Part shown: one piece after another, positions 1 through 10,500 of the stretch | Numbering within the stretch: the first letter of the stretch is position 1 | How the letters are laid out: every line of letters begins with the position of its first letter | Assembly: GCA_016779985.1 (NCBI GenBank) | Contig: JADHMP010000003.1 | Coordinates: 148,934-212,933 of the forward strand | Origin: JADHMP01 sp016779985 | GTDB taxonomy: Bacteria > Bacteroidota > Bacteroidia > Flavobacteriales > Flavobacteriaceae | DNA length: 64,000 nt | Direction of reading: 5' to 3' | The notes under the pieces: model-generated | Seen by the model: the letters and a program-made list of their open reading frames with translations, nothing else | The model's database searches: none | What the model was told of the DNA's origin: nothing | Translations under genes and position numbers: made by a program

Positions 1-1
1 C

Positions 2-340
2 TTCCCAATTATTCGTTTATCTGAAATGTATATGAATCGTGCTGAGGGTCTTGCTCGTGCTGCTGGCGATTGGTCATTGGCTATTCCTGACACAAATGTA
101 ATTCGTAAGCGTGCTGAGGTGAGTGAATACTCAAGCATTGATGCTGATGAATTTTTAGCAGAGCGTGGCAGAGAATTCTATCAAGAATCACTCCGAAGAA
201 TTGATTTAATTCGCTTTGGAAAATATGGTGAGGCATGGCAATTTAAAAGTGCCTCTCCAGATTATAAAACATTAATGCCTATTCCAACTGACGCTATTAC
301 TGCTAGTAATGGAACGTTGACACAGAATCCAGGGTATTAA
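2..340 (+). CDS. SusD/RagB-family outer-membrane nutrient-binding lipoprotein, C-terminal fragment
   Basis: The reading frame is already open at base 2, so only the last 112 or so residues are in the window and the start lies outside. The fragment opens with the conserved FPIIRLSEMYMNRAE helix and ends with LTQNPGY, both typical of the C-terminal part of SusD/RagB proteins. In this family SusD is a surface lipoprotein that closes over a SusC TonB-dependent channel and captures a glycan or other oligomer. A susC gene would be expected just upstream, outside the window. A good terminator follows the stop. The substrate cannot be told from this piece, but the downstream lipoprotein and MFS genes suggest a shared uptake locus. 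Confidence 0.93.
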   Translation, partial: FPIIRLSEMYMNRAEGLARAAGDWSLAIPDTNVIRKRAEVSEYSSIDADEFLAERGREFYQESLRRIDLIRFGKYGEAWQFKSASPDYKTLMPIPTDAITASNGTLTQNPGY

Positions 341-370
341 TTAGTTTTTTTTATCAAGTATCTATTTAAG

Positions 371-405
371 ATGGGTCATCCTTTATAAGAATGGCCCATT
401 TTTTT
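371..405 (+). terminator. Rho-independent terminator after susD
   Basis: Stem ATGGGTCAT (371-379) pairs with ATGGCCCAT (391-399), with one G-U pair and an 11-base loop, and a seven-base T run follows. It lies 30 bases after the susD stop. The ATG at 391 sits in the second stem arm, which argues against it as the start of the next gene. Confidence 0.75.
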
Positions 406-417
406 AATTTCGTAAGC

Positions 418-3400
418 ATGAAAAAGATAGTTTTTATTCTCTCGTTATTATTTATTTTTTTTTCATGTCAAAAAACTTCAAAGCATTTATTTAAGCTTCG
501 ATACGATACCCAAATTGAATTTCTCAATCAACTAGAGTATACCCAAGATTTTAATCCCTACACGTATAGAAACTTTTATAATGGGGCGGGGGTGGCCCTT
601 GGGGATATTAACAATGACGGTTTGTTAGATGTTTATTTCACAGGCAATCTTGTCGATAATAAATTATTTTTAAATAAAGGAAATTGGCAATTCCAAGATA
701 TCACTTCACAGGCGGGTGTGGCCTGTGCTGGGGTGTGGTCCACAGGAGCAACTTTTGCTGATATAAATGGTGACGGATTGCTTGATTTATATGTGTGTAA
801 ATCTGGAAAACCTGGAGGGGATAACCGTCACAATGAATTATTTATTAATCAAGGTGATCTTACTTTTAAAGAAGAATCTAAGACCTATGGACTAGACGTT
901 TTGGGTCTTTCCGTTCATGCTGCTTTTTTTGATGCAGATTTAGATGGAGATTTAGATTGTTATGTATTAAACAATTCACTTCGCTCTGTAGGGGGCTATG
1001 ATTTAATCAAAGACCAACGGGACCTACCAGACCCTAATGGAGAAGGAAACAAGTTTTTCGAAAATCAAGCTGGCCGATTTGTAGATGTAAGTCAAGAAAA
1101 GGGGATTTATACAAGTGCGATTGGATTTGGGTTAGGAATCACCTTAAGCGATTTTAATAACGACCGCTATCCTGATCTTTATATTTCAAATGATTTTTTT
1201 GAGAGAGATTATTTCTATCTAAACAAGGGCAATGGATTTCAAGAATCTTTAGAAAAATATTTTCATTCTACCGCCATGGGCGCCATGGGCGCTGATGCTG
1301 CCGATGTGAACAATGACCTGTTGGCCGATCTTTTTGTAACTGAAATGCTTCCAGCAACACTTCAAAGACAAAAAACAAAAGCCAAGTTTGATTCTTGGGA
1401 TAAATATGCGTTGATGGTAAAAAACGGGTATGGAACTCAATTTCCAAGAAATGCTATGCAACGCAATATGGGAAAAGAAGGGTTTTTAGAATTGAGTAGA
1501 CTATCAGGAGTAGCAGCTACCGAATGGAGTTGGGCGTCACTAATTTTTGACATGGATAATGATAGTTATAATGATATATTCGTGGCCAACGGAATTTATA
1601 AAGATCTTTTAGATCGAGACTATTTGTCCTACATGGCCAACGAAGCACAAGTCCAAAATATATTAAAGGACAAAGAAAATGCGATTAAAAACCTTATTGA
1701 CATTATGCCTTCCAAGGCAGTGCCCAATTGTGCTTTTCAAAATAAAGGTGATTTTATTTTTGTGGAAAAAGCTGCCAGTTGGGGTCTAGGGACACCCAGT
1801 TTCAGCAACGGAAATGCCTATGGTGATTTAGATAATGACGGTGACTTAGACTTGGTAGTTAATAATGTAAACATGAATAGCTTTATATATGAAAATACCA
1901 CCGATACATTAAATCAAAGAAGTTTTAGTGTAGGGCTAAAATCTAAAAGCAAAAATTCTTTTGCTGTAGGGGCAAAGGCCATTATTTATTATGGAGCAAA
2001 TAAAAAGCAAATGCGAGAACAATTTCCATCAAGAGGATTTCAATCTTCCATTGCCAACCGATTACATTTTGGGGTAGGGAAAATAAGAACTATTGATAGT
2101 TTGGTGGTGTTATGGCCTAACGGGGCAATTAGCTGTTATGACCAATTAACTACAAATCAAACTCACTTGTTTTGGGAGCCTGAAAAAGGAAAAATTTTAC
2201 CAAAACCAACAAGTTTAGAAACTAAACCTACGGATAAACTTGACTTTGTACATCAGGAAAATAATTGGATTGATTTTAATCGTGAACGTCTCATCCCTCA
2301 AATGTATCACAATGAAGGCCCTGCAATTGCAACAGCAGACCTAAATGCCGATGGAATCGATGATATTTTTGTGGGGGGGGCAAAAAACCAAACGGCCACT
2401 TTGTTATTGTCTGAGGGCAGTTCTTATCAAAAAATAACAAATCCTTTTCAAAATGACAAAGGTTCAGAAGATGTAGTGGCTGAGTTTTTTGATGGCGATG
2501 GTGACGGAGATTTGGATTTATTTGTCGGGAGTGGAGGGAGAGCCTTTTCAAGGTTTTCTGCCCTTTTGGATGATCGGTATTATGAAAATATTGGAGAGAA
2601 ACATTTTTTAAAGAAGAGTTCATCTCTACCATTTGATTCTCATTTTTCAACTGGGGGGGTCACCATAGGTGATTTTAATAAAGATGGTTTTAAAGACATT
2701 ATTATTGGAGAACGATTTGATTTGTCTGTTTATGGTAAAAAAGGAAACCTACATCTTTTGATCAATGATGGACTTGGAAACTTTATTTTAAACCAACAGC
2801 CTTCATTTGAAAAAGTTGGGTTAATTACTCATCTTTCTTCAGTTGATTTTAATAAAGATGGCTGGTTAGATTTGGTAGCTGTTGGAGAGTGGATGCCAAT
2901 AAGTATTTGGATAAATGAATCTGGCACTTTTGTGAACCGCACAAAAGAATATGGTTTAGAGTCAACAACGGGATTATGGAATAGTCTCTTCGTTGAAGAT
3001 TTAAATTTTGACGGGAGGCCAGATCTGATTGCTGGGAATATGGGGATTAATACCTTCTTTAGCCCAGGAACAAAATTATTTCTAAATGATTTTGATAAAA
3101 ACGGTAGTTTTGAACCCATTATCACTTTTCAAAATGATGGAAAAGACTACCCCATAGCTGACAAGGATGAACTAATTGCTCAATTACCCTATTTAAAAAA
3201 GCGAGCTCTTAAATATGAAAATTATGCAGCGGCTTCAATGCCAGATCTATTTGCTGAAGCGCAATTATCAGACAGTGAGGTTACAGAACTACAAACACTA
3301 GAAACCACACTTTTTGTGGGCAAGAATTCTGGGTTTGAAAAAATTGAATTACCTCTTGAAATACAATATGCACCAGTCTTCGCAATAGATCATCTAGCAG

Positions 3401-3660
3401 CAGAAAAAAGGGGAAAGGGAAGCCTCTTTTTTGGAGGCAATCAGTTTTTAGTAAAACCTCAATTTGGTCAATATGATGCCTCTCATGGTTGGCAACTAGA
3501 CTATCAAAATGAATCCTCAAAATGGCAATGGGAACAGCCTGAAAGTTTAGCTGTCAAAGGTCAAATAAGACAATTGGAAGTTGTAAATTTGGAATCTCAA
3601 AAAAAACTGCTAATAGGTCTTAACAATAGTGCATTAAATCTAATAAAACTAGAGCCTTAA
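418..3660 (+). CDS. FG-GAP/VCBS repeat lipoprotein with ASPIC/UnbV domain (paralog 1)
   Basis: A 1,080-residue surface or periplasmic lipoprotein. The start at 418 is chosen because it gives a short signal peptide ending in the lipobox FFSC, while the in-frame ATG at 391 lies inside a terminator stem. About twelve FG-GAP/VCBS motifs of the DxNxDGxxD calcium-loop type can be counted, for example GDINNDGLLDVYF and GDLDNDGDLDLVV. Seven come before and five after a central ASPIC/UnbV segment (roughly residues 500-590, with the motifs RGFQSS and LWPNG). The layout suggests two beta-propellers flanking ASPIC/UnbV. Members are often mislabelled as RNA-binding. The function is unknown; the neighbours (susD, haloperoxidase-like gene, MFS) suggest binding or processing of an extracellular substrate. 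It is closest to the next VCBS paralog, sharing a C-terminal YDASHG motif. Confidence 0.9.
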   Translation: MKKIVFILSLLFIFFSCQKTSKHLFKLRYDTQIEFLNQLEYTQDFNPYTYRNFYNGAGVALGDINNDGLLDVYFTGNLVDNKLFLNKGNWQFQDITSQAGVACAGVWSTGATFADINGDGLLDLYVCKSGKPGGDNRHNELFINQGDLTFKEESKTYGLDVLGLSVHAAFFDADLDGDLDCYVLNNSLRSVGGYDLIKDQRDLPDPNGEGNKFFENQAGRFVDVSQEKGIYTSAIGFGLGITLSDFNNDRYPDLYISNDFFERDYFYLNKGNGFQESLEKYFHSTAMGAMGADAADVNNDLLADLFVTEMLPATLQRQKTKAKFDSWDKYALMVKNGYGTQFPRNAMQRNMGKEGFLELSRLSGVAATEWSWASLIFDMDNDSYNDIFVANGIYKDLLDRDYLSYMANEAQVQNILKDKENAIKNLIDIMPSKAVPNCAFQNKGDFIFVEKAASWGLGTPSFSNGNAYGDLDNDGDLDLVVNNVNMNSFIYENTTDTLNQRSFSVGLKSKSKNSFAVGAKAIIYYGANKKQMREQFPSRGFQSSIANRLHFGVGKIRTIDSLVVLWPNGAISCYDQLTTNQTHLFWEPEKGKILPKPTSLETKPTDKLDFVHQENNWIDFNRERLIPQMYHNEGPAIATADLNADGIDDIFVGGAKNQTATLLLSEGSSYQKITNPFQNDKGSEDVVAEFFDGDGDGDLDLFVGSGGRAFSRFSALLDDRYYENIGEKHFLKKSSSLPFDSHFSTGGVTIGDFNKDGFKDIIIGERFDLSVYGKKGNLHLLINDGLGNFILNQQPSFEKVGLITHLSSVDFNKDGWLDLVAVGEWMPISIWINESGTFVNRTKEYGLESTTGLWNSLFVEDLNFDGRPDLIAGNMGINTFFSPGTKLFLNDFDKNGSFEPIITFQNDGKDYPIADKDELIAQLPYLKKRALKYENYAAASMPDLFAEAQLSDSEVTELQTLETTLFVGKNSGFEKIELPLEIQYAPVFAIDHLAAEKRGKGSLFFGGNQFLVKPQFGQYDASHGWQLDYQNESSKWQWEQPESLAVKGQIRQLEVVNLESQKKLLIGLNNSALNLIKLEP

Positions 3661-3672
3661 AGTTAATTTAGC

Positions 3673-4248
3673 ATGAAACAATTTTGGGTTTTAATATCAT
3701 TACTTCATTTCTCTCTAACAATTTTAGGTTGTAAATCAGAGTATGAAAAAATGGTAGATCGCGAGTTAAAGAAAAATGTAAAAGAAGATTCTCTTTTCTT
3801 TAATTATAGATTAGGGGAATCAAAAGATTCTTACCACGAAAAGAGTTGGGATTTAAATCACAATAAAATAGTTGTACAAGGAAGGTCGTATACTTTTATG
3901 AAGTATGTTTTTCAAGATCCTAAAACACCTGAAAAACAAAATGACTTTGCTATGGAATATACTGGTGGTTTTAATAAAGAAAGAAAACTCAATAATATGA
4001 AGGTTATATTTTCTCATGTGCTTTGGGTTCCTTGGAATGAAGACTACCATGCATCACAATTATTACCCAGGGTACTTGATTCAATACAAAGGTGGTATGG
4101 TGGAAATGAATTTGTTAAATATGAATTAAAAAATGATACTATTCCTTCAATCTATGTAAAAGTTGATGGCGACCGACGGTTTAGAGCTTATGTAGAAAAT
4201 ACACAAGATATCATAGTTAAAATTGATGATTTAGATGAATCCAATTAA
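3673..4248 (+). CDS. Small conserved lipoprotein of unknown function
   Basis: A 191-residue protein with a signal peptide ending in the lipobox ILGC, so the mature protein should be a lipoprotein of about 170 residues. There are no further membrane segments. It contains a charged N-terminal helix and the segments SLFFNYRLGESKDSYHEKSW and LWVPWNEDY. From memory these resemble a Bacteroidota family of uncharacterised lipoproteins; no function is assigned. It begins 12 bases after the first VCBS gene, and its last 14 bases overlap the start of the second, so the three are almost surely co-transcribed. Its place between two giant paralogs suggests an accessory role in the same complex, which is inference only. 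Confidence 0.8.
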   Translation: MKQFWVLISLLHFSLTILGCKSEYEKMVDRELKKNVKEDSLFFNYRLGESKDSYHEKSWDLNHNKIVVQGRSYTFMKYVFQDPKTPEKQNDFAMEYTGGFNKERKLNNMKVIFSHVLWVPWNEDYHASQLLPRVLDSIQRWYGGNEFVKYELKNDTIPSIYVKVDGDRRFRAYVENTQDIIVKIDDLDESN

Positions 4249-7200
4249 GGCGAAGCAGTTTATATTTTTCTATAATATATTTATAGGAATGCTCTTTTTT
4301 TGGGGTTGTGGAACTCCAAAAGAAGAAACACAATTTAAACTTCATCCAAGTTCTAAAACAGGTATAACTTTCTCTAACGAGCTTAGCTATACAGATGATT
4401 TTAATGTTTATAAGTATCGTAACTTTTACAATGGGGGAGGAATCGCCGTGGGCGACGTGAATAATGATGGTTTGGTTGATCTTTATTTTACAGCCAATCA
4501 GAAGCCCAATGAACTCTACCTAAATAAAGGTGATTTTAAGTTTCAAAGGGTTACAAATGATGCCCATGTGGCAGGAACAAAAGCTTGGTCAACAGGTGTA
4601 ACTATGGTTGATATTAATGCTGACGGATGGTTAGATATATATGTTTGCAATTCTGGAGATGTTGCTGGAGACAATAAACAAAATGAATTATTTATTAATA
4701 ACCAAGACGGAACCTTTACAGAAGAAGCTTCAGTATACGGTTTGGACGATAAAGGCTTTTCAACTCATGCAGTATTTTTTGATTACGATAAAGATGGTGA
4801 TTTAGATGTCTATTTACTCAATAACTCTTATCAGGCCATTGGTAGTTTTGATTTAAGGAGAAATGAGCGCCCTAAAAGAGATCGTCTAGGGGGTGATAAA
4901 TTAATGCGCAATGAAAACGGTAAATTTATAGATGTTAGTGAGCAAGCAGGAATCTATGGAAGTGTTATTGGTTTTGGTCTTGGAGTTACTGTAGGAGATG
5001 TTAATAATGATGATTGGGAAGATATTTTTATTTCAAATGATTTTTTTGAGCGTGACTACCTTTATATCAATCAGCAAAACGGCAGTTTTAAAGAAGTATT
5101 GACCGAACAAATCAAATCGATTAGTGGAGCATCAATGGGGGCAGACATGGCCGATATTGATAATGATGGGGACAATGATATTTTTGTAACAGAAATGCTT
5201 CCTGTTGACTACCAGCGACTCAAATCTGTAACCACTTTTGAAGATTGGAACCGCTACCAATACAACGTTAAAAATGGCTACCATCACCAATTTACACGCA
5301 ATATGCTGCATCGTAATAATGCCAATGGCACTTTTAGTGAAGTGGGGCGTTTTGCCGGAGTAGAAGCTACTGATTGGAGTTGGGGAGCTCTATTTTTTGA
5401 CATGAACAATGACGGACTAAAAGACCTCTTTGTATCTAATGGTATTTATAAAGATCTTACAGATCAAGATTATCTGCAGTATATCTCTAATGAAGAGGTT
5501 GTCAACGCATTGATGGAGGAAAACAAAGTTAATTTTGAAAAATTGATTGATATTATCCCTTCGGAAAAAGTACCTAATCAAGCTTTCATAAATAAAGGAA
5601 ACACTCAGTTTGAAGCAGCAAAAAATCTAGGACTAAACACCCCCAGTTTCTCTAATGGATCTGTGTATACAGATTTAGATAATGATGGAGATTTAGATCT
5701 TGTCGTTAACAACGTAAACATGGAAGCCTTTGTTTATGAGAATCAACAAAAAGAATCTCATAATCACCTCCAAATTCAATTAGAGGGTTCAGGAAAAAAT
5801 ACTTTTGCTTTAGGAACTAAAATAAAAGTAGTCACTTCTAAGGATACTCTTTATTTTGAGCAGCAACCTGCGAGAGGATTTCAATCAAGCGTTGACCCGC
5901 TCATTCATGTCGGTTTAGCGGAAGCCACACAAGTTGACTTAATAATTAAATGGCCTCTTGGCAAACAAACTCTTCTCAAAAACATTGCAGCCAACCAACG
6001 GTTCATTATAAATGAGCAGAGAGTAGTCAAAGTGAAAAAAGAAACTCCAACTAAAAACCCTAGTTTGTTTGTGCCTGTAGAGGATACTCCACTAATCTAC
6101 ACTCATGAAGAAGCAAATTTTGTCGATTTCCATAGAGAACGCCTAATGTATCATATGTGCAGCAATGAAGGACCAGAGGTAGCTCAAGGAGACATCAATG
6201 GCGACGGTAGAGAAGATATAATAATACCAGGACCAAAAAATCAACCCTCAAGAGTATATCTGAATTCAAAAGAAGGAATGCTTCCACTTTTACAAAAAGA
6301 CATAAATAAAATTGCTCGAGCAGAGCATACAGAGAGCCTGCTTTTTGACGCAGATCAAGACGGAGATTTAGATCTCTATTTGGCTTCAGGAAGTATTGAA
6401 ATGAGCCCCTATTCCGATTACCTCTATGATCGTTTATTTTTCAATGATGGAAAAGGAAACTTTTCAATGTCTCCTCAAAAGTTTCCTGCCTCTGAGGCAC
6501 CCATTAGCACAGGTTGTGTTAGAGCAGCCGATATTGATAATGATGGCAATCTGGATCTTTTTGTTGGAGAACGAATTGTTACAGGACATTATGGGCAAGC
6601 GGGATCTGGTTATATATTAATGAATAACGGATTTGGAAATTTTGAAAATGAAACCATCAAAAGAGCTCCTTTCTTGCAATCGTTTGGAATGTTTACAGAT
6701 GCTCATTTTTATGATTTGGATCAAGACGGTGATGAAGATTTGATGGTTACAGGAGAATTTATGGGAATTGAAATTTTCGAAAATAACAACGGTCAATTTT
6801 CTCCCCTAAAAAACCATGCGCTATCCTCCTTCAAGGGGTGGTGGAATACCTTACATTTGTTTGATGTTGACAATGACGGTGACCTAGATATTTTGGCTGG
6901 AAACCATGGTTTAAATTCTCGATTTAAAGCAACTCCCTCTCAACCGATTAAATTATATCTCAACGATTTTGATCGAAACGGATCTGTTGAAGGTATTTTA
7001 ACCTTTACCAATAAGGAAAAACGTGATATGCCCTATGCCCTTAGACATACATTGATAGATCAAGTGAAAAGCCTCAAAAAGAAATTCCCTAATTATCAGA
7101 CATTTAAAAATGCGGATTTCAATCAAATTTTCACACCCCAAGAGCAAGAAGGAATGGAAGTGCTCAAAGTCAATACACTTGCAACAACTCTGTTTATAAA

Positions 7201-7528
7201 CCAAGGTAATTTCAATTTCTTGGCTAAACCTTTACCTCTTGAAGCACAACTCAGTCCAATCTATGCTATTGCTCATGGAGATTTTGATTCAGACGGAGAT
7301 GCTGATATTGTTATGGGTGGTAACTTATATCGTGTGAAACCTGAAGTCGGTATCTATGATGCTAGCCATGGCATTTATTTAGAGAATATTGATGGAGAGT
7401 TAATGATAACAAACAACACACAAGACTTTTTTGTCCGTGGAGAAGTGAGAGATATCAAAATAGTTGATAATTCCATTTATGTCTTTCGATCCAACGAAAG
7501 TGTGGCTATTTTAAAACCACAAGAATGA
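4235..7528 (+). CDS. FG-GAP/VCBS repeat lipoprotein with ASPIC/UnbV domain (paralog 2)
   Basis: A 1,097-residue lipoprotein whose signal peptide ends in the lipobox FFWGC. Thirteen calcium-loop FG-GAP/VCBS motifs are visible (for example GDVNNDGLVDLYF, DYDKDGDLDVYL, DVDNDGDLDILAG). Seven precede the ASPIC/UnbV segment (around residues 510-590, motifs ARGFQSS and IKWPLG), and the rest follow it. It matches paralog 1 nearly end to end, including the FFERDYLYIN and YDASHG segments, so the pair looks like a tandem duplication. The start overlaps the preceding small lipoprotein gene by 14 bases, and the stop overlaps the next gene by ATGA, which implies translational coupling. A ligand is not identifiable from sequence. 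Confidence 0.9.
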   Translation: MNPIKAKQFIFFYNIFIGMLFFWGCGTPKEETQFKLHPSSKTGITFSNELSYTDDFNVYKYRNFYNGGGIAVGDVNNDGLVDLYFTANQKPNELYLNKGDFKFQRVTNDAHVAGTKAWSTGVTMVDINADGWLDIYVCNSGDVAGDNKQNELFINNQDGTFTEEASVYGLDDKGFSTHAVFFDYDKDGDLDVYLLNNSYQAIGSFDLRRNERPKRDRLGGDKLMRNENGKFIDVSEQAGIYGSVIGFGLGVTVGDVNNDDWEDIFISNDFFERDYLYINQQNGSFKEVLTEQIKSISGASMGADMADIDNDGDNDIFVTEMLPVDYQRLKSVTTFEDWNRYQYNVKNGYHHQFTRNMLHRNNANGTFSEVGRFAGVEATDWSWGALFFDMNNDGLKDLFVSNGIYKDLTDQDYLQYISNEEVVNALMEENKVNFEKLIDIIPSEKVPNQAFINKGNTQFEAAKNLGLNTPSFSNGSVYTDLDNDGDLDLVVNNVNMEAFVYENQQKESHNHLQIQLEGSGKNTFALGTKIKVVTSKDTLYFEQQPARGFQSSVDPLIHVGLAEATQVDLIIKWPLGKQTLLKNIAANQRFIINEQRVVKVKKETPTKNPSLFVPVEDTPLIYTHEEANFVDFHRERLMYHMCSNEGPEVAQGDINGDGREDIIIPGPKNQPSRVYLNSKEGMLPLLQKDINKIARAEHTESLLFDADQDGDLDLYLASGSIEMSPYSDYLYDRLFFNDGKGNFSMSPQKFPASEAPISTGCVRAADIDNDGNLDLFVGERIVTGHYGQAGSGYILMNNGFGNFENETIKRAPFLQSFGMFTDAHFYDLDQDGDEDLMVTGEFMGIEIFENNNGQFSPLKNHALSSFKGWWNTLHLFDVDNDGDLDILAGNHGLNSRFKATPSQPIKLYLNDFDRNGSVEGILTFTNKEKRDMPYALRHTLIDQVKSLKKKFPNYQTFKNADFNQIFTPQEQEGMEVLKVNTLATTLFINQGNFNFLAKPLPLEAQLSPIYAIAHGDFDSDGDADIVMGGNLYRVKPEVGIYDASHGIYLENIDGELMITNNTQDFFVRGEVRDIKIVDNSIYVFRSNESVAILKPQE

Positions 7529-10500
7529 TAGCTAGAAAAAGTATAATTCTTCTATGTATTGCCATTATTGGGTGTAACAATGCACCTGTTGAACCTCTGC
7601 AAAACAATACTTTCAAGATGGAAGTTTTATCCTCAAAAAAAACTGGGATAACTTTCGAAAATAAATTGACAGACACCTCTTCACTAAATATCATTGAATA
7701 TCTCTATTACTACAATGGAGGTGGAGTGAGTGTAGGAGACATCAATAATGATGGCCTAGACGACCTTTATTTTGCCGCCAATCAACTCCCCGATAAACTT
7801 TATCTCAACCTGGGGAATATGCAATTTAAAGACATATCAACTGCTGCTGGTTTGAATCAAAAACCCTCTTGGTCCACGGGAGTGAGCATGCAAGATGTCA
7901 ACAACGATGGCTATATAGATATTTATGTATGCAAAGTAGGACAGTTTAATGAGTTACAATCTCATAATGAACTCTATTTAAACAACGGCGATTTGACTTT
8001 TACAGAAGCTGCTTCAGAAGTTAATTTAGATTTTTCAGGCTTTTCAACGCAGGCCGCCTTTTTAGACTATGACCAAGATGGAGATTTAGATCTTTATTTA
8101 TTGAATCATAATATTCATTCAGTCAGAAGTTATGGAAATACAAAAGCACGGAAAATTCCAAATACACTTGCTGGCGATCGATTCTATGAAAATAAGATGA
8201 ATGAGTCAGGCACTTTTGAAGAGGTCACTGAATCTTCAGGAATTTACAGCAGTGCATTGGGTTATGGCTTGGCTGTTGGGATTTCAGATTTTAATATGGA
8301 CGGTTTGCCCGATATTTATGTAGGTAATGATTTTCATGAAAACGACTATCTCTACATCAATAATGGTGATAAAACATTCACCGAATCTATTGAGTTTTAT
8401 ACCAGCCATACTTCTAGGTTCACCATGGGAATTGATATAGCCGACATGAATAACGATGGATTCCTTGATTTTTTTACTACAGACATGCTTCCCTTTGCTG
8501 CAGAAATTCTTTTAAAATCGGGAGGGGAAGATACAGATCAGGTCATAAGGATTAAAGAGCGGTATGGGTTTAGACCTCAGTTTGCGAGAAATCATTTACA
8601 AATCAACAATGGCGATACAACTTTTTCTGATCTAGCACTTCAAACAAAAACCTTTGCTACAGACTGGAGTTGGGGTGTGCTTCTAGCTGATTTTGACAAC
8701 GATGGGTGGAATGACATTTTTGTGCCTAATGGGATTGTAAAAAGGCCAAACGATTTAGATTATATCAACTACTTAAGTAACACAAATTATAGCCAGTTTG
8801 AGCAAACTAAAAAAGACAAAATCAGAAAAAAAATCATCAATGAAATGCCTACCCTTGAGATTCCAAATCTTTTAATTCATAACAAAGGAAAACTTGGTTT
8901 TGAAAGCATTGAAAAATCTGCCATTGGTACTCCTGGCTATACCACAGGGGCAGCCTACAGCGATCTAGATAATGATGGCGACTTGGACTTGATTCTAAAC
9001 AATATAGACACACCTGCTCAAATTTTAGAAAATAAAAAAGAGGGAAATCAAAGTTTCACTTTTGTCTTAAAGCCAAATGAAAACTGTCCTAACGTGGTAG
9101 GAACAAAATTGTTTTTTTACACTAATGCGTATACCACAATAAAAGAACATCAAACCGTCAGAGGTTTTCAATCTGCATCAAGTTCTAAAATTCATTTTGC
9201 GCTTCCCCCTCAAGGTTTATTAGATTCATTAAAAGTTCTTTGGCCAAACGGAACTGAACAATGGCTAAAACAATTTGATGATCGGTTGATCGTCATAAAT
9301 CCATCAGTTCAAAAACCCTCTCGTTTTCAAGAAAAAGTGGTAAACGAACAATTTGAACTTGATCTTTTTCCTTTCAAGCACATAGAAAATAATTACTATG
9401 ACGAAGAAAAAGAACAACTAGTCCCAGAACGATTGTCTAGAGAAGGTCCTGCAGTTCTTTATGCTGATTTTAATCAAGATGAGATAAAAGATTTTTTTAT
9501 TGGAGGTGCAAGCCAACAACCCGCCCAAATTTTATTAGGAACAAAGCAAGGAACATTTAAAAATCAATTTATTCCAGATTTTGATCGCGATAGAGGCTTT
9601 GAAGATGTTACGGTGGCTAGTATTGATATTGACAAAGATGGAGATCTAGACTTATATGTTGGAAGTGGTGGAAATGAAGTAATATCTCCCAACCCAGCTT
9701 ATGAAGATCGTATCTATGTCAACGATGGAAAAGGAATTTTTAAAAGAGCGCCTATTTCATTGCCACAAACCAACACAGGCTGTGTGGCTATTGCTGATTT
9801 TGATAACGATCAAAACCCAGACTATTTTATAGGCAGCAGAAGTATTACGGGCGCTTATGGATTAACACCAAAAAGTTTTATTGTTCAAAATGAAGCGGGT
9901 AGGGCCATGAAAATGTTTGACCGAAAGCAATGGGGAATGATAACAGATGCCCAATGGATAGATCTAAACCAAGATGATTATTTAGATTTAATTTTAGTGG
10001 GAGACTGGATGCCCATAACCATTTTAATCAATCAAGAAGGTAAAGCCTTCGAAAATCAGACAGCAGCATACGGTTTGGCAGCTACACAGGGGCTATGGAA
10101 TACCGTTCTCGTGGAAGACTTCAATAAGGACGGGTTTTTAGATATTGTTGCTGGTAATGCAGGATCAAATTTAAAGTGGGATGCAAGTCTTGAAAAGCCT
10201 ATAGTTCTATATTTGGATGATTTTGACAACAATAAGCAAGCAGACCCAATTATTTTTTATGTATATGGAAAAACAACCATACCCTTTGCTTCAAAAGATA
10301 AGCTGTCATCTCAACTACCAGGCATCAAAAAAAGATTTACTTCTTACAATGATTTTGCTAAGGTAAATAGCATCGAAACGTTAGTAGATAGAAAACCATC
10401 CAATATTCTTCAAACAAAACGCTTGGTGGAATTGCGTTCTATGATTTTTCTAAACCAAGGAGGAACATCATTTGAAGCCAAACCCCTCCCAAATGAGGCA

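Noticed and set aside
391..417. ATG at 391 as start of the first VCBS lipoprotein
   Set aside because: It lies in the stem of the susD terminator and pushes the lipoprotein signal inward; the ATG at 418 is better.
2291..2650. 119-codon minus-strand frame inside the first VCBS gene
   Set aside because: It is His- and Leu-rich, antisense to conserved calcium-loop repeats and has no recognisable motif; it is a shadow of the real gene.
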